From NCBI RefSeq assembly GCF_004359965.1, contig NZ_SMRQ01000025.1, positions 1 through 42,536 of the forward strand: a stretch of DNA of 42,536 nt, given 5' to 3'. This stretch comes from Cognatilysobacter segetis (GTDB lineage Bacteria > Pseudomonadota > Gammaproteobacteria > Xanthomonadales > Xanthomonadaceae). The position numbers and the translations under genes were made by a program. The notes beneath the pieces were generated by a model, which did no database searches, had not been told where the DNA came from, and was given only the letters and a program-made list of their open reading frames with translations. Below are positions 1 through 7,919 of the stretch, piece after piece; within the stretch, counting starts at the first letter, position 1, and each line of letters opens with the position of its first letter.

Positions 1-1795
1 CGGTGCCGGCCCAGAGCGTGCCGCGCGGCGCCTCGCCGAGCGAGAACACCGTGGAAGCGCGGCGGTCCGCCAGGCTCGCGTGCGGCAGCGGCCGGAACGA
101 CACGCCGCCGCCCGGCGCGGGCGCCGCCTCGGCCAGGCCCGCATGCGTGCCGACCCAGATCCGGCCCGCGGCGTCCTCGAGCAGCGCGCGCACGACGTTG
201 CCGGGCAGCGAGTCGCGGTCGTCGGCGCCGTGGCGGAAATGACGCAGGCGGCCGGTGGCCGGGTCGAGCCGGTCGAGCCCGTCGCCGGTGCCGAACCAGA
301 CGGCGCCGCGCCGGTCGACGAGCAGCGCATGCACGTTCGGATGCGACAGGCGCGCGCCCTCGCCGGCTTCGAGGTGTGTCAGCGTGCGGCCGTCCGCGGC
401 GAGCCGGTACGCGCCGTCGCCGGACGTTCCGAGCCAGAGCGCGCCGTCGGCCGCGCGCGCGATCGATCGCAGCACCGGACGGACGTCGCCCGGCAGCTCG
501 ACCCGCCGTACGCGCCGGCTCGCCGGGTCGAGCGCCAGCAGGCCCGTGTCGGTCGCCAGCCGGAAGCCGCCGTCGGTCCACGTCAGGAACGCGGCGACGC
601 GCCCGCGCGGCAGCGGCATCGCGGCGGTGAGGTCCTCGAAACGGTGCCCGGCGAGGTCGTAGCGCAGCAGGCGCCCGCCGTCGGTTCCCATCCACAGCGT
701 GCCGGGCGAACCGGCCACCGAGCGGACGCTGTCGTCGGCCGCGGTGCCGTCGCGGACGTCGACGTTCGTGACATAAGCGAAGCGCGCGCCGCGCGGGTCG
801 CCGACGGACGCGCCGCGGAACTGGCCGCCCAGCCAGAGCATGCCGCCACGGTCGACGAACAGCGTATTGATGCTGTCCTCGAGCAGCCGGCCGGGGACCG
901 AGCGGTCTTCGTGCAGTGCCCGGACGGCGCCCGTGGCGGGGTCGAAGCGACGCACGCCCTGCGGGAACGTGGCCAGCCACAGCGCGCCGTCGGGGGCTTC
1001 GACGATCGATCGGATCTGCAACGGCCGGCCCGGCGCGTCGCCCGGCCAGACCGGGATGCGGCGACCGTCGCGGACTTCCTCCAGCCCGTCGACGCCGCCC
1101 AGCCACAGCCGGCCGCGCCGGTCCTCGCGCAGCGCGTACGCGGCCCGCGCGGGGCCGACGCGCATCGGCGTGGCGGTGTCGAGGCGGTAGAGGCCGCCGC
1201 CCGTGGCGTACCAGAGACGGCCCGCGCGGTCGCGCAGGAGCTGCGCGCCGGGCGCGCCCGTCGGCTGGGGCGACGTCGTCGCGAAGATGCGGCGGCGTTG
1301 GCCGGTCGCCGGATCGAGCCGGTCCACGCCCGCGACCGTGCCCACCCAGACCGTGCCCGGCTCGGCGAGCAGCGCCAGCACCTGGCGATCGGCGCGCCGG
1401 TCGGGCGTCGCCCCGAGGTAGCGGCGGATCGCGCCGGTGCGAAGGTCGAGCCGTGCGACGTACTGCGAGTAGGTGCCGACCCAGAGCGCACGCGCGCCAT
1501 CCACCGCGAGCGCGGTGACGAAGCTGTCGGGCAGGCTGGCGGGCGCCTCGGGATCGTGCCGGAACGCGCGGTAGCGCTCGCCGTCGTAACGGTGCAGGCC
1601 GCCCTGCGTGCCGACCCAGACGAAGCCGAGGCCGTCCTGCGCGATCGCCCCGACCGAGCTCTGCGTCAGCCCGCGGTCGCTGCCGACCGGCTGGAAGTAG
1701 TACTCGCGCGTGGCCGCCGCCGCCGGCGCGACCGACGCCACGGCGAGCAACGCGGCCAGGACGATCCGCAGGCGGAAGAGAGAAGGAGCGCGCAC
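1..1795 (-). CDS. two-component-regulator propeller sensor protein, N-terminal part (open at window edge)
   Basis: This reads without interruption from a GTG at 1795 (MRAPSLFRLRIVLAAL) off the left edge, giving 598 codons. A signal peptide or anchor of about 28 residues ends in an Ala-rich stretch (APAAAA). It is followed by at least eleven repeats of the form (L/V/I)W(V/L/F/M)GT..G(V/L)xR(L/F)D, for example LWVGTYSQ, VWVGTVAGVDRLD, LWLATFPQGVRRFD, VWFGTGDGLDRLD and IWVGTHAGL. These are the Reg_prop (two-component regulator propeller) repeats that build one or two seven-bladed periplasmic beta-propellers. In known proteins they precede a Y_Y_Y domain, a membrane segment and a histidine kinase, GGDEF or DNA-binding output. 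The output lies outside the window, so kinase versus cyclase cannot be decided. No clear ribosome binding site precedes the GTG. It is divergent from the UPF0149 gene. Confidence 0.85.
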   Translation of the reverse strand, partial: MRAPSLFRLRIVLAALLAVASVAPAAAATREYYFQPVGSDRGLTQSSVGAIAQDGLGFVWVGTQGGLHRYDGERYRAFRHDPEAPASLPDSFVTALAVDGARALWVGTYSQYVARLDLRTGAIRRYLGATPDRRADRQVLALLAEPGTVWVGTVAGVDRLDPATGQRRRIFATTSPQPTGAPGAQLLRDRAGRLWYATGGGLYRLDTATPMRVGPARAAYALREDRRGRLWLGGVDGLEEVRDGRRIPVWPGDAPGRPLQIRSIVEAPDGALWLATFPQGVRRFDPATGAVRALHEDRSVPGRLLEDSINTLFVDRGGMLWLGGQFRGASVGDPRGARFAYVTNVDVRDGTAADDSVRSVAGSPGTLWMGTDGGRLLRYDLAGHRFEDLTAAMPLPRGRVAAFLTWTDGGFRLATDTGLLALDPASRRVRRVELPGDVRPVLRSIARAADGALWLGTSGDGAYRLAADGRTLTHLEAGEGARLSHPNVHALLVDRRGAVWFGTGDGLDRLDPATGRLRHFRHGADDRDSLPGNVVRALLEDAAGRIWVGTHAGLAEAAPAPGGGVSFRPLPHASLADRRASTVFSLGEAPRGTLWAGT

Positions 1796-1918
1796 GGGAG
1801 CCGCCGCGGTAAGCGGCCTGCAGTGTAGGCAGCGCCCCGGAGGCGTCACAACCGCGGCGCGGGCCGTTGGCGGAGGCGTTGGTACACTCGCCCGCCCCGA
1901 AATCCGCAGCGTGTTCCC

Positions 1919-2467
1919 GTGGCCGATACCGACCTGCCCACCGTCGCCGACATCGATGCCGAGGCCGTGCGCCTGGGCCTCGCGACGACGCCCTTCGAAC
2001 TGCACGGCGCGCTGTGCGGCTGGCTCGCGGGCGGCGGCAGCGACGCACCGGGCTGGCTCGCGCCGGTGCTCGCCGACGCCGATCTGCCCGCGCCGAAGCC
2101 GGGTTCGCCGCTCGATCGCCTGCGCGAAGCCACCGCCGCGCAACTCGCCGACCGCAGCTTCGAGTTCGAGCTGCTGCTGCCCGAGGGCGACGCGCCGCTG
2201 GTCGAGCGCAGCGGCGCGGTGTTCGACTGGTGCCGCGGCTTCGTCGGCGCGTTCGGTCTCGCCGCGGGCGAGGCCACAACGCTGTCGGAGGAGAGCCGCG
2301 AAGCGCTGGCCGACCTCGCCAAGCTGGCCGCCGCGCAGCCGCAGGAAGACGGCGACGAGGAGGACGAGGAAGCGCTGGTGGAGATCGAGGAGTTCGTGCG
2401 CGTCGCCGCGCTGTTGCTGCACGGCGATTGCGTGCTCGCCCGGCAGCATCGCCAGCGGCTGAACTGA
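1919..2467 (+). CDS. UPF0149 (YgfB/YecA-like) family protein
   Basis: A 182-residue acidic protein from a GTG start. The N-terminus (TPFELHGALCGWLAGG) is the hallmark of the UPF0149/YgfB family, and a strongly acidic stretch (EDGDEEDEEALVEIEEF) lies in the C-terminal third. In E. coli ygfB heads the ygfB-pepP-ubiH-ubiI cluster. Here it likewise sits 73 bp upstream of pepP, which supports the assignment. The family is small, cytosolic and alpha-helical. YgfB of Pseudomonas has been linked to transcriptional regulation, but nothing in this sequence proves a role. A TACACT box at 1883-1888 could be its -10, but no convincing -35 is visible. Confident in family, not in function. Confidence 0.85.
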   Translation: MADTDLPTVADIDAEAVRLGLATTPFELHGALCGWLAGGGSDAPGWLAPVLADADLPAPKPGSPLDRLREATAAQLADRSFEFELLLPEGDAPLVERSGAVFDWCRGFVGAFGLAAGEATTLSEESREALADLAKLAAAQPQEDGDEEDEEALVEIEEFVRVAALLLHGDCVLARQHRQRLN

Positions 2468-2540
2468 GCCCGCGGCCGGCCGTGGCCCGCGGCATGGCGC
2501 GGGTCCTGCGTCGACGCCGTCAGGTCGTAACATCGCCACG

Positions 2541-3881
2541 ATGGCCCGATCGTCCTCCGAATCCCGCAGTCCCGCCACGGCACGTTCCCCGCATGCACGG
2601 CGGCGTCGACAGCTGATGCGCATGGCCGGCGAGGACGCGATCGTGATCGTGCCCGCCGCCGCCGAACGCGTACGCAGCCGCGACACGCACTTTCCGTATC
2701 GGCAGGACTCCGACCTGCTTTACCTGTCGGGCTTTCCGGAGCCCGAGGCCGTGCTGGCGCTCATTCCCGGCCGCGCACATGGCGAGTCCATCCTGTTCTG
2801 CCGCGAGCGCGATCCCGAGCGCGAAGGCTGGGACGGGCCGCGCCTCGGCCCGGAAGGCGCCGTGGACGTGCTGGGCGTCGACGATGCCTATCCCATCACC
2901 GACCTCGACGACATCCTGCCGGGGCTGCTCGAGGGCCGGTCGCGCGTCTATTACCACTTCGGTCGCGATGCCGAGTTCGACCTCAAGCTGATCGGCTGGC
3001 TCAACCGCGTGCGCGCGCAGGTGCGCAGCGGCGCGCAGCCGCCGCACGAGTTCCTAGAACTCGGTCACCTGCTCGACGAACTGCGCCTGTTCAAGGACGC
3101 CGGCGAACTCAAGCTCATGCAGAAGGCCGCCGACGTCAGCGTCGCCGCGCACGAGGCGGCGATGCGCGCCGCGATGCCGGGCATCACCGAGTACCAGCTG
3201 CAGGCAGAGATCGAATACGTGTTTCGTCGCCATGCGGCGGTACCGGCGTACAACTCGATCGTCGGGACGGGCGCGAACGCCTGCGTGCTGCACTACAACG
3301 CCAACGCCGCGACGGCGCGCGACGGCGAGCTGGTGCTGATCGACGCGGGCGCCGAAGTGCAGGGCTACGCGGCCGACATCACGCGCACGTTCCCGGTCAG
3401 CGGGCGCTTCACCGCGCCGCAGCGTGAGCTGCACGATCTGGTCTGCGCGGCGCAGGCCGCGGCGCTCGCCAGGGCGCGGCCGGGCGAGGCTTGGGACGCG
3501 ATGCACGAGGCGGCGGTGCACACGCTCGCCGACGGCCTGCTGCGGCTCGGCCTGCTGAAGGGCAAGCTCGAGAAGGTGGTCGCCGACGGCAGCTACAGGC
3601 GTTTCTACCGGCACAAGACCGGCCACTGGCTTGGGCTCGACGTGCACGACGTCGGCGACTACCGCGTGGACGGGCAGTCGCGCGTGCTGGAACCCGGAAT
3701 GGTGTTCACGATCGAGCCGGGGCTCTACGTCGACGCCGACGATCGCAGCGTCGACGCGAAGTGGCGCGGGATCGGCATCCGCATCGAGGACGACGTGCTG
3801 GTGACCAAGGACGCGCCGCGGGTTCTGACCGGGGCGCTGGCGCGGTCGGCCGACGAGATCGAGGCGTTCATGGCGCGCTGA
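2541..3881 (+). CDS. pepP: Xaa-Pro aminopeptidase II
   Basis: A 446-residue M24B peptidase that removes N-terminal residues preceding proline. An N-terminal aminopeptidase-P domain (about 20-165, including FPYRQDSDLLYLSGFPEPEA) precedes the pita-bread catalytic domain. The five dimetal ligands are all present: D268 (VLIDAGAE), D279 (ADITRTF), H362 (KTGHWLGLDVH), E392 (TIEPGLY) and E416 (GIRIEDDV). Length is normal for PepP. The first ~20 residues are basic and Ser-rich, so a start at M26 or M28 is possible. It lies in the classical ygfB-pepP order, but ubiH, usually next, is displaced 2.8 kb downstream by an inverted three-gene block. Cytosolic, peptide catabolism. Confidence 0.95.
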   Translation: MARSSSESRSPATARSPHARRRRQLMRMAGEDAIVIVPAAAERVRSRDTHFPYRQDSDLLYLSGFPEPEAVLALIPGRAHGESILFCRERDPEREGWDGPRLGPEGAVDVLGVDDAYPITDLDDILPGLLEGRSRVYYHFGRDAEFDLKLIGWLNRVRAQVRSGAQPPHEFLELGHLLDELRLFKDAGELKLMQKAADVSVAAHEAAMRAAMPGITEYQLQAEIEYVFRRHAAVPAYNSIVGTGANACVLHYNANAATARDGELVLIDAGAEVQGYAADITRTFPVSGRFTAPQRELHDLVCAAQAAALARARPGEAWDAMHEAAVHTLADGLLRLGLLKGKLEKVVADGSYRRFYRHKTGHWLGLDVHDVGDYRVDGQSRVLEPGMVFTIEPGLYVDADDRSVDAKWRGIGIRIEDDVLVTKDAPRVLTGALARSADEIEAFMAR

Positions 3882-4365
3882 GCGCGTCCGATCGCCGGGC
3901 ACCTACCCGCGTTCTGCACGGGCGCATGTCGGACACCAGAGCGCTTCGTGCACTGCCGCGCCCGAGCCGCTTTTCTTTGCTGGCACAAGGAAAAGTCACC
4001 ACGAGAACGTGCCTTCCCCGATCGTATCACCGCAGGCGAGGGCAACCTTCGCAACGATCCGCACATGCGCCTTCGTGGATCAGGTGCGGACGGCGCCTAT
4101 CCTGCGCCGCCCTTCGAATCCCACGGTTGATCCGGGGCGCAGCGGCAATTTCGAGCGATGGAGGGCTGCGCGAAATTCCGGGCGTGGGCGCGAGGGTTCG
4201 CCTGGCGTTGCTCAACCCGGGTCCGCGTCCGCAGAAGCGCCATGAAGCGTCGCGCCGAACGTCGTTGACCGGGCTGTGGCGGATGCGGACCGGCGTTTCA
4301 AACGACAATGTCGTTGGCGAACCGTCCGTGCACCGTTTGGGGCTACCCGCGCGCTCCGCGTCGCC
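3882..4365. other. 484-bp non-coding gap with a degenerate hairpin repeat
   Basis: No credible gene is seen; short open frames here lack family resemblance and codon bias. The stretch is less GC-rich than its surroundings. It contains a CTTTTCTTTG...CAAGGAAAAG inverted repeat (3970-3995), listed separately. A TTCGAATCCC string at 4113-4122 recalls a tRNA T-loop but has no pairing arms. It separates the convergent pepP and deacetylase genes. Confidence 0.6.
3970..3995. repeat. 10-bp-stem hairpin, intergenic-repeat-like
   Basis: CTTTTCTTTG (3970-3979) and CAAGGAAAAG (3986-3995) pair over ten positions with a single G-T mismatch/wobble around a CTGGCA loop. No T-run follows, so it is not a standard terminator. 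Similar CTTTTCTTTG-type hairpins are scattered between genes of xanthomonads (from memory). It may serve as a 3' end or processing site for pepP mRNA. Confidence 0.5.
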
Positions 4366-5313
4366 TCACCAGCTCGCGCCGTCCGCCACCAGCGCGCCGA
4401 CATGCGCCGCGGCGCTTTCGGCCAGGGCCTGCAGGTCATAGCCGCCTTCCAGCATCGACACGATGCGGCCTTCGCAGTGTCGGCGCGACAGTTCGCGCAA
4501 TTGGCCGGTGAGCCAGAGATAGTCGACGGCTTCCAGTTCGAGCTGGGCGAGCGGATCACGCTGGTGCGCGTCGAAGCCCGCGGAGATCAGCAGCAGCTGC
4601 GGCGCGAACGCGTCGACGGCGGGCAGCAGGCTCTCGCTCCATGCGCGCCGGAAGCCTTCGCTGCTGGTACCCGGCGGCAGCGGTGCATTGAAGATGTTGC
4701 CGATGCCGCGCTCGTCCGCATGGCCCGTCTCGGGATACAGCGGCAGCTGGTGCGAGCTGCAGAACACCACGCGCGCATCCTGCTCGAAGATCGCCTGCGT
4801 GCCGTTGCCGTGGTGCACGTCGAAATCGACGATGGCCACGCGCGACAGCCCGTACGCGTCGAGCGCATGCGCGGCGGCGACGGCGATCGAATCGAAGAAG
4901 CAGAACCCCATCGCGGTATCGCGCGTCGCATGGTGGCCCGGCGGTCGCACCGCGCAGAACACGCGCCGCGCCTGGCCCGACAGCACCGCGTCGACCGCCG
5001 CGATGCCGGCACCCGCACAGCGCAGCGCAGCCTCGGCGGCGCCGGGCGAGAGGAAGGTGTCCGGATCGAGCTGCACCGTGCCTTCGGCGACCGGCGTGTC
5101 GAGCACCTGCCGGATCAGCGCGTCGTCGTGCACGCGGGCGAGGTGCTCACGCGTGGCGAGCGGCGCTGCGGCCCAGGGCAGGTCGGGGTAGGTGTCGCGG
5201 ATCGAGTCGACGACTGCCGCGAGGCGCTCGGGACGCTCGGCATGGCCGGGCGGCGGTACGTGCGCGGCGCAGGCGGGGTGGGTGAGCAGCAGGAGCGGGA
5301 GCGCGTCGGTCAT
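4366..5313 (-). CDS. HDAC-fold deacetylase (histone deacetylase / acetoin-utilisation / APAH superfamily)
   Basis: A 315-residue zinc-dependent amidohydrolase. The charge-relay pair H127/H128 lies in RPPGHHA. The zinc ligands are D165 and H167 (VDFDVHHGNGT) and D248 (SAGFDAH). The transition-state Tyr is in MLEGGYDL near the C-terminus, so all catalytic residues are present. Bacterial members deacetylate proteins, polyamines or acetylated small molecules; the substrate cannot be read from sequence. The start at MTDALPLLLL (5313) is preferred because the family begins with such a strand; the frame stays open for 34 more codons upstream. It is the last gene of a minus-strand block after the corrinoid adenosyltransferase (135-bp gap), possibly cotranscribed. 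Convergent with pepP. Confidence 0.9.
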   Translation of the reverse strand: MTDALPLLLLTHPACAAHVPPPGHAERPERLAAVVDSIRDTYPDLPWAAAPLATREHLARVHDDALIRQVLDTPVAEGTVQLDPDTFLSPGAAEAALRCAGAGIAAVDAVLSGQARRVFCAVRPPGHHATRDTAMGFCFFDSIAVAAAHALDAYGLSRVAIVDFDVHHGNGTQAIFEQDARVVFCSSHQLPLYPETGHADERGIGNIFNAPLPPGTSSEGFRRAWSESLLPAVDAFAPQLLLISAGFDAHQRDPLAQLELEAVDYLWLTGQLRELSRRHCEGRIVSMLEGGYDLQALAESAAAHVGALVADGASW

Positions 5314-5448
5314 CGGCCGATTGTCCCAGATAGGCGCGCGGCGGTCCGCCATGCGCGGCCCGGCGGAGTCGGCACGTCCGCGCCATGCCGGCGAACGACG
5401 TGGCCTTCGCGGCACCGCGCGCTGCGCCCTAGGACGCGACGGATACCC

Positions 5449-6006
5449 TCACCCGTGGCGGCGCTGGTGGTTCCAGATCACTTCGCCATGCCCGCTCGAA
5501 CGCGCCAGCACGCGCGCCAGCACGAACAGCAGGTCGGAGAGGCGATTGAGGTAGCGCACCGCTTCCGGGCGCACGGTTTCCACGCGCGACAGCGCCACGC
5601 ATTCGCGTTCGGCGCGTCGCACCACGGTACGGGCGACGTGGCAGCGCGCTGCGGCCTCGCCACCGCCCGGCAGGATGAAATCCTTCAGCGGCGGCAGCGG
5701 CTCGTTGAAGCGGTCGAGCTCGTTTTCCAGGCGCTCGACGTCGGCGTCGAAGATCGCGGCATGCCCGGGAATGCACAGCTCGCCGCCGAGGTCGAACAGC
5801 TGGTGCTGGATCGACGTCAGCAGGTGCGCGACCTCGTCGGCGAGGCCGGGCGTCGCGAGCACCACGCCGATGCACGAATTGGCCTCGTCGACGGTGCCGT
5901 AGGCATCGACGCGCGGCGAATCCTTGCCGGTGCGCGTGCCGTCGCCGAGCCCGGTCGAGCCGTCGTCGCCGGTGCGCGTGTAGATCTTCGAGAGGCGGTT
6001 GCCCAT
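5449..6006 (-). CDS. corrinoid adenosyltransferase, PduO type
   Basis: A 185-residue cob(I)alamin adenosyltransferase that transfers the adenosyl group of ATP to reduced corrinoid, giving adenosylcobalamin. The N-terminal ATP-binding segment KIYTRTGDDGSTGLGDG, the DAYGTVDEANSCIG helix, the ARTVVRRAERE helix and RYLNRLSDLLFVLAR are diagnostic of the PduO (not CobA/BtuR) fold. The length matches single-domain PduO proteins. Its ATG overlaps the stop of the upstream membrane-protein gene by one base (TGATG), indicating translational coupling. The coupling fits a salvage pair: uptake of B12 followed by adenosylation. Cytosolic, trimeric in the family. Confidence 0.93.
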   Translation of the reverse strand: MGNRLSKIYTRTGDDGSTGLGDGTRTGKDSPRVDAYGTVDEANSCIGVVLATPGLADEVAHLLTSIQHQLFDLGGELCIPGHAAIFDADVERLENELDRFNEPLPPLKDFILPGGGEAAARCHVARTVVRRAERECVALSRVETVRPEAVRYLNRLSDLLFVLARVLARSSGHGEVIWNHQRRHG

Positions 6007-6581
6007 CAGCGCGCGGCGAGCGCGCGGCCGCGGGCGAGGCTCGTCGCCGCGACGTGCACCAAGGCGGCGCCGGCAACGTACATCGCGGCCGTCTGCATGT
6101 AGGGCAGCAGCCACTGCGTGTAGTTCTGCCACCAGCCGGCGACGCTGGGCGCCGACACCGAGGCCGAGACCCAGTAGAAGCTGCCCTGCGCGATCAGCTG
6201 GCAGACGGCGACCGACGCGACGAGCGCGACGGCGGCGCGGCCGAGCGTGCGCACGTCGTTGGCGATGCCGCCGCGGCGCAGCCACATGCCGCCGGCCCAC
6301 ATCGAGAAATAGGCGGGCACGAGGAACCAGTACGCGGCCGACACGCAGTAGTGCTGCCAGAACGACACGCCGCTGCGGCTGATCACGAGGTAGTCGACGC
6401 CGACCGCGAGCACCATCAGCAGCGGGAACGCCCAGCGGGTCCATGTCGACAGGTAGAGGCCGCCGAGGAAGAACACCGCCCACGAGGCGTCCGGCACCGG
6501 CGCGAAATGGTTGATGCGCGTCGCCGCCATCAGCGCGGCGAGCAACGTGAGGATCAGGGTGCGCTGGGCAGTGGCGGTCAT
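6006..6581 (-). CDS. BtuM-like six-helix membrane protein, candidate vitamin B12 transporter
   Basis: A 191-residue hydrophobic protein with about six predicted membrane helices: an N-terminal helix, then FFLGGLYLSTW, FPLLMVLAVGVDYLVI, AYWFLVPAYFSMWAGG, AVALVASVAVCQLIA and MYVAGAALVHVAA. A cysteine at position 79 sits in the loop motif FWQHYCVSAAYW. BtuM of Thiobacillus denitrificans, a solitary ECF-type S component, is of similar length and binds and decyanates cobalamin through a cysteine at position 80. The btuM gene is also associated with adenosyltransferase genes. Here the one-base coupling to a PduO adenosyltransferase supports the same role. The call combines family memory with context; overall sequence identity was not measured. 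No cobalamin riboswitch fits in the 90-bp leader. Confidence 0.65.
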   Translation of the reverse strand: MTATAQRTLILTLLAALMAATRINHFAPVPDASWAVFFLGGLYLSTWTRWAFPLLMVLAVGVDYLVISRSGVSFWQHYCVSAAYWFLVPAYFSMWAGGMWLRRGGIANDVRTLGRAAVALVASVAVCQLIAQGSFYWVSASVSAPSVAGWWQNYTQWLLPYMQTAAMYVAGAALVHVAATSLARGRALAAR

Positions 6582-6630
6582 CGGTGGGGCTCCGGCAAAC
6601 GGGGCCGGCGTGGCGGCCGGCGAGGGCCGC

Positions 6631-6636
6631 ATTCTA
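6631..6636 (-). promoter_or_regulatory. TAGAAT -10 box for the btuM-like operon
   Basis: On the minus strand TAGAAT lies about 50 nt before the ATG at 6581. No consensus -35 is seen at 16-18 nt. The same hexamer recurs before other genes in the window. The divergent ubiH gene starts only 35 bp away. Confidence 0.4.
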
Positions 6637-6671
6637 GCGGAGCGCGCGGGAGCAGGCCGTATCATGAGGCG

Positions 6672-7919
6672 ATGAACGCCGATGCCCCGCGCACGCACGA
6701 CCTCGTCATCGTCGGAGGCGGCCTCGTCGGCGCCAGCCTCGCCCTCGCGCTCGAGCCGCTGGGCCTGGACATCGCGCTGGTCGATGCCGCGCCGGCCGGC
6801 GAACTGCCGCCGGTGTTCGACGAGCGTTCGCTGTCGTTCGCCGAAGCCACCGTGAATGCGCTGAGCGCGCTGGGCGTCATGCAGTCGCTGCAGGCGCACG
6901 GCGGGCCGATCCGACGCATCGTGGTGACGCGCGAGGGCGATTTCGGCCAGGCGCGACTGGAGGCGGCCCGCTACGGCCGGCCCGCGTTCGGCCAGGTGGT
7001 CGTCGCGCGCGATTTCGGACGTGCGCTCGAGGCGCGGCTGGACCGCGTGCCGCGCCTCACCCGCTACCGCCCCGCGCGCCTGGTCGCCACGGCGCCGGGC
7101 GTGGGGCTGCGTCATGTCACGGTCGAGGCCGCGGGCGAACGGCACACGCTGTCGGCCCCGCTCGTCGTCGGCGCCGACGGCACGGCCAGCGCGCTGCGCG
7201 ATGGTCTCGGCATCGGAACCGACGCCACCGATTACGGCCACACGCTGTTCGTCGCCCGCCTGCGCACCGAGCGCGCGCCTGACGGCACCGCCTACGAGCG
7301 CCTGACCGACGCCGGCCCGACCGCGCTGCTGCCGCGCGCCGATCGTCATTTCGGACTCGTGCATGGCGTGGCCGACGGCGATGCCGAGGCCGTCGCCGCG
7401 CTCGACGACGACGCGTTCCTCGCGCGGTTGCAGGCGCGGCTCGGCTGGCGCCATGGCCGACTGCTGCAGGTGGGCGCGCGCAGCCGCTACCCGGGACGCC
7501 GCGTCATCGCGCGCGCGATCACGGCGCCGCGCGCCGTGCTGGTCGGCAATGCCGCGCAGACGATCCATCCGCTGGGCGCGCAGGGCTTCAACCTGGGTCT
7601 GCGCGATGCGCTGACGCTCGCCGAGGAGATCGCCGCGGCGATGCAGGCCGGCGGCCGCGATGCGATCGGCGACGATGCCCTGCTGCAGCGCTATGCCGCG
7701 CGCCGCGCCGAGGATCGCCGCCGCACGGTCGACTTCTCCGACCGCCTGCTGCGCATCGGCACCGCGCGCGGCGCGCTGATGCGCCCGTTGCGGTCGCTCG
7801 CGCTGTTGTCGCTCGACCATCCCTCGTGGCTGCAGGCCTGGCTGGTCGGAGGCGCGATGGGCTATCGCGGCGACGTGCCGGCGCTCTGCCGCGGCGTCGA
7901 CGAGGCGCGCCGCGCATGA
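6672..7919 (+). CDS. ubiH: 2-octaprenyl-6-methoxyphenyl hydroxylase
   Basis: A 415-residue FAD monooxygenase of the UbiH/COQ6 family that hydroxylates the ubiquinone precursor ring. The Rossmann motif (VIVGGGLVGASLALAL, residues 12-27) binds FAD. The central VVGADGTASALRD is the DG motif. LVGNAAQTIHPLGAQGFNLGLRD-type sequence carries Asn in place of the usual GD Asp, as E. coli UbiH does (GNAAQT), and this separates it from UbiF/UbiI. The start was chosen at MNADAPRTHDLVIVGGG; GAGG lies only 2 nt before the ATG and a TATCAT box at 6660-6665 lies 6 nt before it, so the message may be leaderless. The stop overlaps the next ATG (ATGA), so the two hydroxylases are translationally coupled. Confidence 0.93.
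   Translation: MNADAPRTHDLVIVGGGLVGASLALALEPLGLDIALVDAAPAGELPPVFDERSLSFAEATVNALSALGVMQSLQAHGGPIRRIVVTREGDFGQARLEAARYGRPAFGQVVVARDFGRALEARLDRVPRLTRYRPARLVATAPGVGLRHVTVEAAGERHTLSAPLVVGADGTASALRDGLGIGTDATDYGHTLFVARLRTERAPDGTAYERLTDAGPTALLPRADRHFGLVHGVADGDAEAVAALDDDAFLARLQARLGWRHGRLLQVGARSRYPGRRVIARAITAPRAVLVGNAAQTIHPLGAQGFNLGLRDALTLAEEIAAAMQAGGRDAIGDDALLQRYAARRAEDRRRTVDFSDRLLRIGTARGALMRPLRSLALLSLDHPSWLQAWLVGGAMGYRGDVPALCRGVDEARRA

Noticed and set aside
80-1828. 582-codon plus-strand frame over the propeller gene
   Set aside because: Antisense shadow; the minus strand shows repeated WxGT propeller blades in one unbroken frame.
4105-4135. TTCGAATCCC string resembling a tRNA T-loop
   Set aside because: The five bases on either side do not pair and no acceptor or anticodon arm is found around it.
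6582-6671. Cobalamin riboswitch before the BtuM-like gene
   Set aside because: Only 90 bp separate it from ubiH and no B12-box-like sequence is visible.
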